NCBI GenBank assembly: GCA_963082875.1
Contig: OY720102.1
Span: 7,564,001-7,628,000, forward strand
Origin: Corella eumyota
Lineage: Eukaryota; Chordata; Ascidiacea; Phlebobranchia; Corellidae
Length of the DNA stretch: 64,000 nucleotides
Direction: 5' to 3'
The position numbers and the translations under genes are program-made. Position 1 is the stretch's first letter, and each line of letters starts with the position of its first letter. Shown here piece after piece: positions 10,481 to 20,800 of this stretch. Under the pieces are notes generated by a model. It was given only the letters and a program-made list of their open reading frames with translations. It searched no databases and was not told where the DNA came from.

Positions 10481-13300
10481 TTGTTGTTAAACTAGATTTT
10501 CGGGCAAAAAAATCTTTTTAATGTAATATAAGTCAGTTTAACTTTTTAATGTAATATAAGTCAGTTTAATTTTCGGCATTTGGCCGAAAATGAAAAAAAA
10601 ATATTCTGGCAATTTTTTTGCAAAAAAAGGTATTTACAGTCTACTGTAAGCCATCCTAACGTTTTAACCTGTTTTTAACAATATAAATATCACGTTTTTA
10701 TAAAAAATAAAATTAGAAAAAAAGCGACTCTCGTGCACCATCTTGCAGTAAAAAAAATTATTATAATATTTAAAAAAAAAATTGGATATGTTGGGGCAAA
10801 AAAATTCTTTTTAATCTAATATAAGTCAGTTAGTTAAACGTCTTCAGAATCAAGTTTTTGTCGAATTTCGGTGACTTATTTTCCCCCCAAAAAACAGCGA
10901 TTTTTCGCATTTTCTACAAGGGTATATATATAGCCTTGGTGTTTTTGCTAAATTTGGCCGAAAATGAAAAAAAAAATATTTTGGCATTTTTTTGGCAAAA
11001 TAGGCACTTACAGTCTTCAATTAGCCATCCTAGTGCTTTAAACCTGTTTTTAACAATTTAAGAATCACGTTTTTATCAAAAAACAAAATTAGAAAAAAAG
11101 CGACTCTCGTGCACCATCTTGCAGTAAAAAAAATTATTATAATATTTAAAAAAAAAAATTGGATATGTTGGGGCAAAAAAATTCTTTTTAATCTGATATA
11201 AGTCAGTTAGTTAAACGTCTTCAGAATCAAGTTTTTGTCGAATTTCGGTGACTTATTTTTCCCCCAAAAAACAGCGATTTTTCGCATTTTCTACAAGGGT
11301 ATAATATAGCCTTGGTGTTTTTGCTAAATTTGGCCGAAAATGAAAAAAAAAATATTTTGACTTTTTTTTGGCAAAATAGGCACTTACAGTCTTCTATTAG
11401 CCATCCTAGTGTTTTAAACTTGTTTTTAACAATTTGAAAATCACGTTTTTATCAAAAATAAAATTAGAAAAAAAGCGACTCTCGTGCACCATCTTGCAGT
11501 AAAAAAAAAAAAAAAAAAATTGGATATGTTGGGGCAAAAAAATTCTTTTTAATCTAATATAAGTCAGTTAGTTAAACGTCTTCAGAATCAAGTTTTTGTC
11601 GAATTTCGGTGACTTAGTTTTTTCCCAAAAAACAGCGATTTCAGGCATTTTCTACAAGGGTGTATATATAGCCTTGGTGTTTTCGCTAAATTTGGCCGAA
11701 AATGAAAAAAAAAAATATTCTGGCAATATTTTGCAAAAAAGGCGTTTACAGTCTACTATAAGCCATCCTAACGTTTTAAACCTGTTTTTAACAATTTGAA
11801 AATCACGTTTTTATAAAAAAATAAAATTTGTGAAAAAACGAGTCTCGTACACCATATCTTGCAGGAAAAAAAATACTTTTGGGTATTTTGGGGCAAAAAA
11901 ATTCCTTACAATCTAATTTGAGTCAAATTAACGTCTTTAAAATCAAGTTTTTGTCATATTTCGGTGACTTATTTTCCCCCCAAAAAACAGCGATTTTTCG
12001 CATTTTCTGCAAGGGTATATATAGCCTTGGTGTTTTTGCTAAATTCGACCGAAAATAAAAAAAAAAAAATTTTTGCATTTTTTTGCAAAAAAAGCATTGA
12101 CAGTCTACTATGAGCCATCCTAACGTTTTAAATCTGTTTTTAACAATTTAAAAATCACGTTTTTTTCAAAAAATAAAATTTGTGAAAAAGCGACTCTCGT
12201 GCACCATCTTGCAGTAAAAAAATAATTTTAAAATAAAAAAAATACTTTTGGGTATTTTGGTGCAAAAAAAATCCTTACAATCTAATTTGAGTCAGTTTAA
12301 CGTCTTTAAAATCAAGTTTTTGTGAAATTTCGATGACTTATTTTTCCCCAAAAACGGCGATTTTTTGCATTTTCTACAAGGGTATATATATAGCCTTGGT
12401 GTTTTTGCTAAATTTGGCCCAAAATAAAAAAAAAAATTTTTGTCATTTTTTTGCAAAAAAGGCATTAACAGTCTACTATAAGCCATCCTAACGTTTTAAA
12501 TCTGTTTTTAATAATTTAAAAATCACGTTTTTATCAAAAAATTAATTTGAAAAAAACGAGTCTCGTGCACCATCTTGCAGTAAAAAAAATAAAATAAAAT
12601 TAAAAAAAAAAAATTTCGCATTTTTGGGGTAAAAAATTCCTTTCAATCTAATTTAAGTCAGTTTAACGTCTTTGAAATCAAGTTTTTGTCAAATTTTGGT
12701 AACTTATTTTTTCCCCCCAAAGCAACATTTTTTTGGCATTTTCTACAAGGGTATAAGCCCAGGTGTTTTTGCTAAATTTGGCCGAAAATGAAAAAAATAT
12801 ATTTTTGCATTTTTTTACATTAAAGGCATTAACAGTCTATTATGAGCCATTCTAACGTTTTAAATCTGTTTTTAACAATTTAAAAATCACGTTTTTTTAA
12901 AAAAATAAAATTTGTGAAAGAGCGACTCTCGTGCACCATCTTGCAGTGAAAGAATATTTATAAAATTAAAAAAAAAATCTTTTGGGTATTTTGGGACAAA
13001 AAAATTTCTTACAATCTAATTTGAGTCAGTTTAACGTCTTTGAAATCAAGTTTTTGTCAAATTTCGGTGACTTACGTTTTCCTTCCAAAACAGCGATTTT
13101 CGGCATTTTCTACAAGGGTATATAAACCCTTGGTGTTTTTGCTAAATTTAGCCGAAAAAAAATCTATATATATTTTTTCATTTTATTGCAAAAAGGCACT
13201 TAATACTATAAGCCATCCTAATGTTTTAAACCTGTTCGTTACAGTTTGTAAATCACGTTTTTATCAAAAAATAAAATTTAAAAAAATTTTTTATGCACTT
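10480..13300. repeat. Satellite array, 350-377 bp unit, about 7-8 copies
   Basis: A block ending in CTCGTGCACCATCTTGCAG recurs at about 10723, 11100, 11475, 11838, 12190, 12556 and 12921, giving spacings of 377, 375, 363, 352, 366 and 365 bases. Each unit also has a GTGACTTATTTT segment, a 'CTACAAGGGTATA' segment, 'GGTGTTTTTGCTAAATT', and a GGCCGAAAAT block followed by an A-run. The first unit is shortened in the middle and the last breaks down near 13300. The small open frames inside are artefacts of the repeat. A degenerate inverted unit lies at about 15030-15150. Confidence 0.9.
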
Positions 13301-14588
13301 TATAAATACACCGAAAATTATACTTGATTAATTTTTTGCAATTTTACTTACAGATTGACTAATGCAACTTCGCAACTTTACCTACAGATTGAATAAAAAA
13401 AAAATTTTAGTTAATTAACCTGTCATTTGATTTTTGAGCTTGGCAGGATTTTTAACCACCTCTAGCACCTTTTCTAAAAGCGTAAACATGGAAGCAATGG
13501 GAATTGAATCGATGACCTCAAATTGTGAACCCAAGTGTTTTAAATAAATGTTTTTTTTAAATTGTAACAAAATTTTATTTAAACTTAACAACTAAATTAA
13601 AATTTTTAACAAAATCTTCAAAAAAAAACTTTTGAGGATATGTTTTGACTTTTTGTAATTTTATTTTAAATTTTCAATATTGACAAATTTCTTTTGTTAT
13701 TTTAGGGTTAACGCAAAGTCAAAAAGTTCACGAAATTGCTTAAGGACAACGATAGCAAAAGTAAACTGTAATCAAGTAAGCAACTCTAAATCAATGTGCA
13801 GTACATTAATAATACAAAGCCAGTGGCCCGGCAAATTTAACAGTTTTATTTTTTGTATTTTTTATGCTTTTGGAGAATATTTATGCTTTTAAGGCATCAT
13901 ATTCCACATAAAAATCATTGTTTTTTTCGCACTTTAAATAAAACTTAATTGAATTCCATAAAATTTTTTATAAAGTTCCTAATTTTTGTGTAGTTGTTTT
14001 GTCACCTTCTGATATGTCTTATAGATAAATTAAAATCCTTTTTCTAAAAAAGTTTTAAAATTTATGCATTGGGTTGAACTTTAAAAAAAATCTGTCATTT
14101 AAATATGTAATTTGTAGTGTAAGCTATATTATTTTTAGTTAGTGAATTTAAATTGTATTCCTATTTGGACAATAAACATTACAAAAAATTTCATTAGTCT
14201 AAGATAATTTTTAACAGGAGCTTTTTTGATCAATAATTGTTTTTAGTAAACGTTGAATAGGCTATCGCTTGTAAATAGTTCCAATTAAAAAATTAAAACT
14301 AAGTTTTTCTTGTCATTGTAATTTAGTTATTATGGCATTCAGATTTATATTAGATGACTTTGTGTGCAGGGATTTGGACTTACATTAAAACACTTAAAAT
14401 TAAGGTGAATATAATTTAAAAACAATTACAAAGTTTTATTGAGTGGTCGACGGCAATGATCTATCTTATGCTTCTTAAATTTTGTCCCATATTATAATGT
14501 TTGTTTTGTTTAGTTGTGATTTTTTTGTGTTGAATGCGATTTTTTTTTAATTGTCATATCACACTAGTTATATATCTTTACAATTTAA
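13300..14588. other. AT-rich intergenic DNA with one degraded SINE
   Basis: No convincing gene. A degenerate minus-strand SINE head/body sits at about 13455-13545 (GGGAATTGAATCGATGACCTC resembles the reverse complement of the SINE B-box region). A 70-codon open frame at 13680-13892 has no recognisable domain. An exon-like stretch inside it (13705-13775, bounded by TTATTTTAG and GTAAGC) cannot be tied to any gene. Confidence 0.5.
13455..13545 (-). mobile_element. tRNA-headed SINE, degraded fragment
   Basis: The only SINE trace in this spacer. GGGAATTGAATCGATGACCTC matches the B-box region on the minus strand. Confidence 0.5.
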
Positions 14589-14869
14589 CCGGCAGAGTGG
14601 TGTAGTGGTAAAACTCTTGCTACACCACACATGAGGTCGTGGGTTTAATCCCCACTGATCCCATGCTGTAGCGCCCTTGAGTAAGGCGCTATAAACGGCA
14701 TGAACTCCTGTTGAGCCAACACTTAATCAGCAGCATAATTACCGGGCAATTATAGTCTCTATAATATCCCAAACTGCCACAGGCAACTCGAGACTGGGTC
14801 GGAATAACTTATGTTACTCTATGTTTAAGTCGCGCATTCGACTTTCCCACATCGAGGATAAAGATATAT
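14589..14869 (+). mobile_element. tRNA-headed SINE, full length
   Basis: Well-preserved copy, CCGGCAGAGTGGTGTAGTGG to CACATCGAGGATAAAG, ending in an A-rich tail just before the tRNA-like array. Confidence 0.92.
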
Positions 14870-14904
14870 ACAAAAAAAAAAAAATTAAACTTCGATCTTT
14901 CATC

Positions 14905-15950
14905 TCCCGCGCTAGCTCAGTGGTTAGAGCGACAAGCTGCAAAGCATCCAGCTCGGGTTTGATTCCACAGTTGGGTATTCTTCAAGAGTGGATGGAAAAA
15001 TGTTTTGAACAAGTGTATACGTTTGTATTTTTTTTTACATTTTTGGTCAAATTTAGCAAAAACACCAAGGTACCTTTGTAAAAAATGCCGAAAAGCCATT
15101 TTAAGAAAAAAATTATGTCACCAAAATTTAACAAAAACCTGATACTTATGATATTTAGATTACTTGCATTTGATTAAAAGTGTGCTAGAATCTTATATTA
15201 TTACTAAAATTATGCTATAATACCATTTCATGGATGGACATTGTTAACGAAACTTTTTATTGGACGTAGCAGACTAGTTAAATAACATTACGAATAAATT
15301 GTGTGTTTGCATCCTCCCGCTTGGCTTAGTAGTTAAGGCGCGTGTCTGTTAATTAGTTAGATCGGGTTCGATTACACGATCGTGTTTTCATCAAGAGTAG
15401 TAAAAACATTGTTTTAAACAAATCTTGCAAGAAGTGTCCACGTTTGGACAAAAGTGTTCTTTAAAAAAAGAGTTAGGTATTTATTTAGTTGGACGTATCA
15501 GACTCTAGTTAAATATCATTACAAATAAAGGTTGAATTTTCATCTTCCCCGTTAGCCTAGTGGTTAAGGCGATTGACTGCTAATCAGTTAACTCGGGTTC
15601 GATCCACGATTGGGCATCTTCAAGAGTGGTAAAAACAATGTTTTTAACGAATCTTGCAAGAAGTAGTGACGTTTGAACAAAAGTACCCTCGAAAATGCAG
15701 GTGATTAGGTATTTATTTAGTTGGACGAATCAGACTATAGTTAAATAACATTACAAATAAAGGGGGTGTTTTCATCTTCCCCGTTAGCCTAGTAGTTAAG
15801 GCACTTGACTGCTAATCAGTTTACTCGGGTTCGATCCACGATTGGGCATCTTCAAGAGTGGTAGAAACAATGTTTTTAACAAATCCTGCATGAAGTGGTT
15901 ACGTTTGAACGAGAGTACCCTCGAAAATGCTGGTGATTAGGTGCCGCCAC
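14905..15950 (+). repeat. Tandem array whose unit carries a tRNA-like module (4 units)
   Basis: Four tRNA-like modules lie in the same orientation at about 14905-14977, 15313-15384, 15545-15615 and 15777-15847. The last three are 232 bases apart and share the downstream blocks TCTTCAAGAGTGGTA and GTTGGACG...CAGACTA. All keep a D-arm-like block (TAGTGGTTAAGGC) and a B-box (TCGGGTTCGAT). Module 3 can fold an anticodon arm ATTGA/CTGCTAA/TCAGT, giving GCT, but has a short variable arm unlike tRNA-Ser. Acceptor pairing is poor throughout, so these are tRNA-derived repeats rather than confirmed genes. Confidence 0.75.
15030..15150 (-). repeat. Inverted stray copy of the 10.5-13.3 kb satellite unit
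   Basis: Read on the minus strand, this stretch gives 'GTTTTTGTTAAATTTTGGTG', then GGCATTTTTTACAAAGGTACC, then TTGGTGTTTTTGCTAAATTTG, the same blocks in the same order as the satellite unit. It sits between tRNA-like modules 1 and 2 and explains their wider spacing (about 408 rather than 232 bases). Confidence 0.75.
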
Positions 15951-15951
15951 G

Positions 15952-16060
15952 ACAGCTGGAGTGGACAGTCGACTACTTGTGAGTTGGCTATGCTGGGTTC
16001 GATACCCAGCTCGGCATGGGGCACGGGCCCACAAGGCATATATATGTTAGGTTAGACGAA
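15952..16060 (+). repeat. Isolated tRNA-like sequence
   Basis: A tRNA-like stretch ending in GCTGGGTTCGATACCCAGC, a perfect 7-bp stem around a TTCGA loop typical of a T-arm, is followed by a GC-rich tail. The 5' half does not give a clear D-arm or anticodon arm. It is probably a third tRNA-derived repeat family or a tRNA fragment. Confidence 0.4.
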
Positions 16061-17888
16061 GGTCGAAACAGGCCTACATAATTAGCACCTCTAAATTTCG
16101 TTCTACATATTATTTTGCCAAATTTTTATCTAGTATGTTAAGTAGTCTAATGTGTATCCAATAAAATGGTAAGCATTCGGTTTTGACATTTACCAAAAAT
16201 TTAGTAAGTTTGTTATATTTTATTAATTATTGAAATTTTTAATCAATTTTTAAGAAATGCTTTTTTTAAACAATGCGGTTCTAATAGTGCAGTATAAAAA
16301 TTAAAAAAACGTTTTTTTGCTCAACGTTATTTGCCACCGATATGCGGTTAAGTCGGGTTAAATCAGTCAAAAAATAGCTTTAACTTCTATTTTACTTACA
16401 ATTTGGGTTAATGTATTTATCTAAATTGGTATTAGGACTAATTCCCATCTAATAAAGCGTTTAAAATTTTTTTTTGAGGTTTGGTAAAATTTTAGTAAAT
16501 ATGTCATAACTTTATTTGTTATTAATATTTTACCCAATTATTAACAAAAACGTTATTTGACCTATGAGGTTCTTATGATAGAATTTAAAATTTAAATTAA
16601 AAATCTTAACTTTATTGGTTCAACATTATGGTCCTGGTATTATCTTAGGTTGGGTTACTTATAAAAAAGTACTTACCATTTTCTACTAAAATTTTATAGC
16701 ATGTTTTTAATCCAATCCGTCGTGGGTAAATTCCCTTCAACCGTGCATTGCTTTGTTATTTTGAGGTCCTACCTAAACATTTTCACTATAACTTTTAAGA
16801 AGAAAATTTAAATTTTATATCTGTCAAATGAAAACAAAATAAAGTTACAATATTATCTTAAAAGTTTTAGTTTTCCTAACCGAACTATGATTTACCTATA
16901 AACCTTTATTCTTCACAAATGGCTTTAAAAATACTTTTTTAATCTTAAACTTTCAAAACACAGCCCTTCCTTTAAATGTTTACAAACAAATGAACAAAAC
17001 TAGCAAAGCTGGGGCAAAACGTCTTTCCTTTATCTTTCTCCTCTCTCTCACTTTTTCTTTCTCTGTCGTTCTAAACGTTAGGTTTAAGGCAAACCCGGTT
17101 AACAAATCGGTAAAGTCTTGAAAAAATCAAATTAATATCAAACAAAAACATCTTGTTAACGTTTTAAACTAATGTAAACAATCAAAAAACAGCCATGTAA
17201 TATCGTTACGATATATTAGATAAGAATACAAAACGTAAATGCGAACAATATGCTGATACCAACAAAAAATAACACAAAAAATATTTTCTTAAAAAACTAT
17301 AAAATATATGCTGTATTTATAAAGGAGAAAAATTCAAAATCGCTAGCATTTAGGCAGCACATAAAATCAAAAATAACAAACATTTTTGGTGATTATACAG
17401 CAAGAAAAAATAGGAATGTCATATGCAATAAATAAAATACTATGTAACAAATATGAATGATGAAATGTGTAATTTACTCATTTATTAATGTCATAAAATT
17501 TTGACTTTATCAAATTGAAAAGGAGAAAATTAGGTACGGGTTAAATACTACAAACTGATAGTTAAAAATGAAAATGCTGTAGAGATTTAGTTATTTTACA
17601 AGACATGTGTACCAACGATCGTTTATAAATAAAAGAAAAATAGCATCATAATTTTAATCATACTAATAATATAGCCTGACTAAGCGCACATACAATGCAT
17701 AAGTAAAGCTACGCACAGGCCTTAAAGCACGCGACGAGGTATGGTTTATTTACTGTAAGTTCCTACGCGAATACAAAACGGTTAATGTACCAAAGCCAGC
17801 GCACTTACAGTGACTTTATCGGCATCAAAACACTTGGAAATTTGACTAGAAATTAAAAAATCAGATTCGATTCAAGTGTGGGCTTGCA
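16061..17888. other. AT-rich spacer between convergent genes
   Basis: No gene is recognised. A polypyrimidine run (CTTTATCTTTCTCCTCTCTC region, about 17025-17075) and AT-rich unique-looking sequence fill it. Papilin's presumed 3' UTR occupies the right end, with a minus-strand AATAAA at 17745-17750. Confidence 0.5.
17745..17750 (-). terminator. Polyadenylation signal of the papilin-like gene
   Basis: TTTATT on the plus strand is AATAAA on the minus strand, 139 bases downstream of the papilin stop codon. It is the nearest canonical hexamer I noticed. Confidence 0.5.
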
Positions 17889-20800
17889 TTACCGCGCTAC
17901 CCCGACTGTACGAGTCGATTTCCGCCGGTTTTCCGTACTCCGGTGCTGACTACTTTGACAAGATAGGCAACAGTATTTGCTGTAGCGCCGCTGGTTGCAC
18001 ATGCGCGCTCTGACCACCAACTTACAGTCTGCGTATTTAGGATAGTCTATGCACTGTTCAGTGGTTGGTGACGTCGCGGGAGCGAGTGTCGACGACGTGA
18101 TTGATGACGTCATGAATGTTGTGAATGGCGGTGTTTGTTCTTGAAAAAAGAATTATATTGTTAAAATGTTAATAATCGACAACACCTTTGGGTACTGGGT
18201 TAGAGCCCAACTTTTTTTCATGAGATCAACCTTAACTAAGCTTTCTACGTCTTACATTTGCTAAATCCCACCAAAATGGCAAGTTAAATATAGGCTTCAC
18301 TACTAGACCTAAATATCAAAAAAACCTTAAAGTGTAATATTAGAGACGTTTGCAATTTTGTAAGTGATGTATATAGCACGTTAGTATGGTTAACAATGAA
18401 TCACAAAATGACTTTAGAAACTTTAGAAAATGTCTGTGGTACTTACATTTAATTTTCAAAAATAAATGAGAACGGTTAACATAAAAAACCAGGTTACCAT
18501 ATTTTTTGTGTGACGTAGAAAGTACTGAATAGCGTAATGAATCCATACAACCTAGTACTATCTACGTCATCACAAACAAGGCTTCCCTTTCCTTTTTTTT
18601 AATTAATTTAAATTTTTTTTAATTGTATAACTTAAAAAGTAGGTGAAATTATTTAAAGTTAAAACCATTTTAGTGTTCAGTGACACCAACTTCATTAATT
18701 TTTGAGTAAAAAAATATCGCTAATATGAGACTTTAACAAAGTTCCTTTTTGATTTTAAGTTGGTGGATTTGGTCCTTTAACTGCAGTTACAAATTAATTG
18801 ATATCTATTAAATTTTCGATTCTTTCATCAAAATATAATAATATATTACTTAGCCTACCCGATTCAACAAATATTCTTGCGGAGGCAGTTATTCTTTTTC
18901 CGTACGAGTTTCTAGCCATGCAAGTGTACCTGGCATGATCGCTCGGTACGATGTTAATAACTCTCAAGTCTCCCCATTGCTTTGGCACATAATGGGCACC
19001 TAAAATAGCAAAGTTATTTATGTAGGTTATAGAAGGGTAAATCTTTGACTTAAACTTACATGTATAAAAAATTTATTAATAAACTACTTTAAAAGCAAAC
19101 TTGAAATGGTAGATAATATCACAACTAGGCATTATCTAGTATAATTTTATTAAACATTGTCGTAGTTACTTTTTGTAAGAGGTACGCCGTCTTTTAGCCA
19201 CGTGATGGCAGCAGAGCCTCCACGAACACGGCATTTCAGTCGTGCTTGTTGACCTACCGTTACTCGAACGTTACTGGGTTTGGTACGAAATTGAATACGA
19301 TTTTCTGAAATGTAAAAAACGTTAAAGCACTAACCATTTCATAACTTCACAGATCTGCTATATTAATAATGAAAGCTTGTGCATTTTAACAAGGGACATA
19401 TACAACAACATGTCAGCTTAAGTTATCGACTAGTATTTAATAAAAAGGATTTTGACTATTAATATGTTTATACATTCTTACCTATTATATTGAGACTAAC
19501 AGTCCTTCGTTGAACCGGTCCCACTTTGTTTGTTGCCACGCAGACGTAACTACCTACATCTTGCGGATTTACAGATATAAATATCAGAGCATGATTATTA
19601 CTATCTTGCTCGACGTTTTGTCTAATACATAAATGAAATTAATCATATTTGGTAATATTTAAATGTACAATGAATATTTTAATTTTAAACAAACAAAAAA
19701 TCGACCCGTTTATTTTAGAATATAAATTAAAAACAAATACTTATTCTGCAATAGTTGTTTAACACTAACCTTCTATCGTTAATTTCTTGGTCGTCTTTAA
19801 ACCATTTAACAACAGGTTTTGGGTAACCCACTGCTGGACAAGGTAACCTTGCAGAACCAAATTTCCTCACGTTGACTACAGTTCGACTTGATCTAATTCT
19901 TACCGGTTCTACTCAAAAAAATTGCAAAGTGAAAAACCAGCCGAGCTTAGAGTAGTATTAGATTAAAAATACAACATTGCAATTACCATTTAAACCTATT
20001 TAAAGGGGAACTTAATTTTATTATATTACCTGGACAGCCTAATTTTTTTAGACCTCGAGATGGCGTTCTTCCATTTTTGCAGCAACCAAATGTAGTCGAG
20101 GCGCATTTTGATTTTACTCTATCTAGTTTGCTGATCTTCTTGCTTTTGACGTTATTAATTATTTCATCACCTAAACATACAAATACTACATTGTAACAAC
20201 TGATACTCAGTGCTTTCAAAAGAGTATGGCACGGCACACTAGTGTGCCTTGTTGGAGTCAAAGGGTTACGCATCATATTTGGCACATTGTGCGTTAACAG
20301 TTAGCAAGTGTTTTTTAAATTCATAAGAACCAGAATGGTAGGTTTTCAAAAATAGAAACAAAATATCAGTTTTATGTGTAGGAACACTTACAATCGGGCG
20401 CAACCGATCCCTGCCGTTTAGAGCCTTCGATTTCCCTTCCGCTTGTGGGATCCACGCACCAGCAAGATAACGTAACGTGCATGACGTCATTGATGCACTG
20501 CAGAGGCCGGTAAAGTCCGTTCGTAGCGTCGCATTGGGGCACACGTCGACCCTCGAACAAAGCCAAAACTCCCTCCACCTCGCAGGTTGAAGATGCTAAA
20601 ACAAAGTAACAATTGTAAACACACACAAAAAAAGTGTACCTAACCTTATGATATTTTAAAAGTCAATATTGCTATAAGTAAACGCAAGAAGTACTGCAGT
20701 TATCACTAATAAATTAACATACCCGAAGATTGGAATGGATAGGCTGTTCTTTTTCTCTTGCAGGTTACTTCACATTGCTTCTGAGTCCTGAAGTTATTCT

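Noticed and set aside
10858-13327. Similar 64-95 codon open frames repeated through the satellite
   Set aside because: They recur only because the satellite repeats; frames are lost in some units and both strands show them.
13705-13775. Exon-like stretch with TTATTTTAG and GTAAGC borders
   Set aside because: The encoded 23 residues match nothing recognisable and no partner exons exist nearby; splice-like borders arise often in AT-rich DNA.
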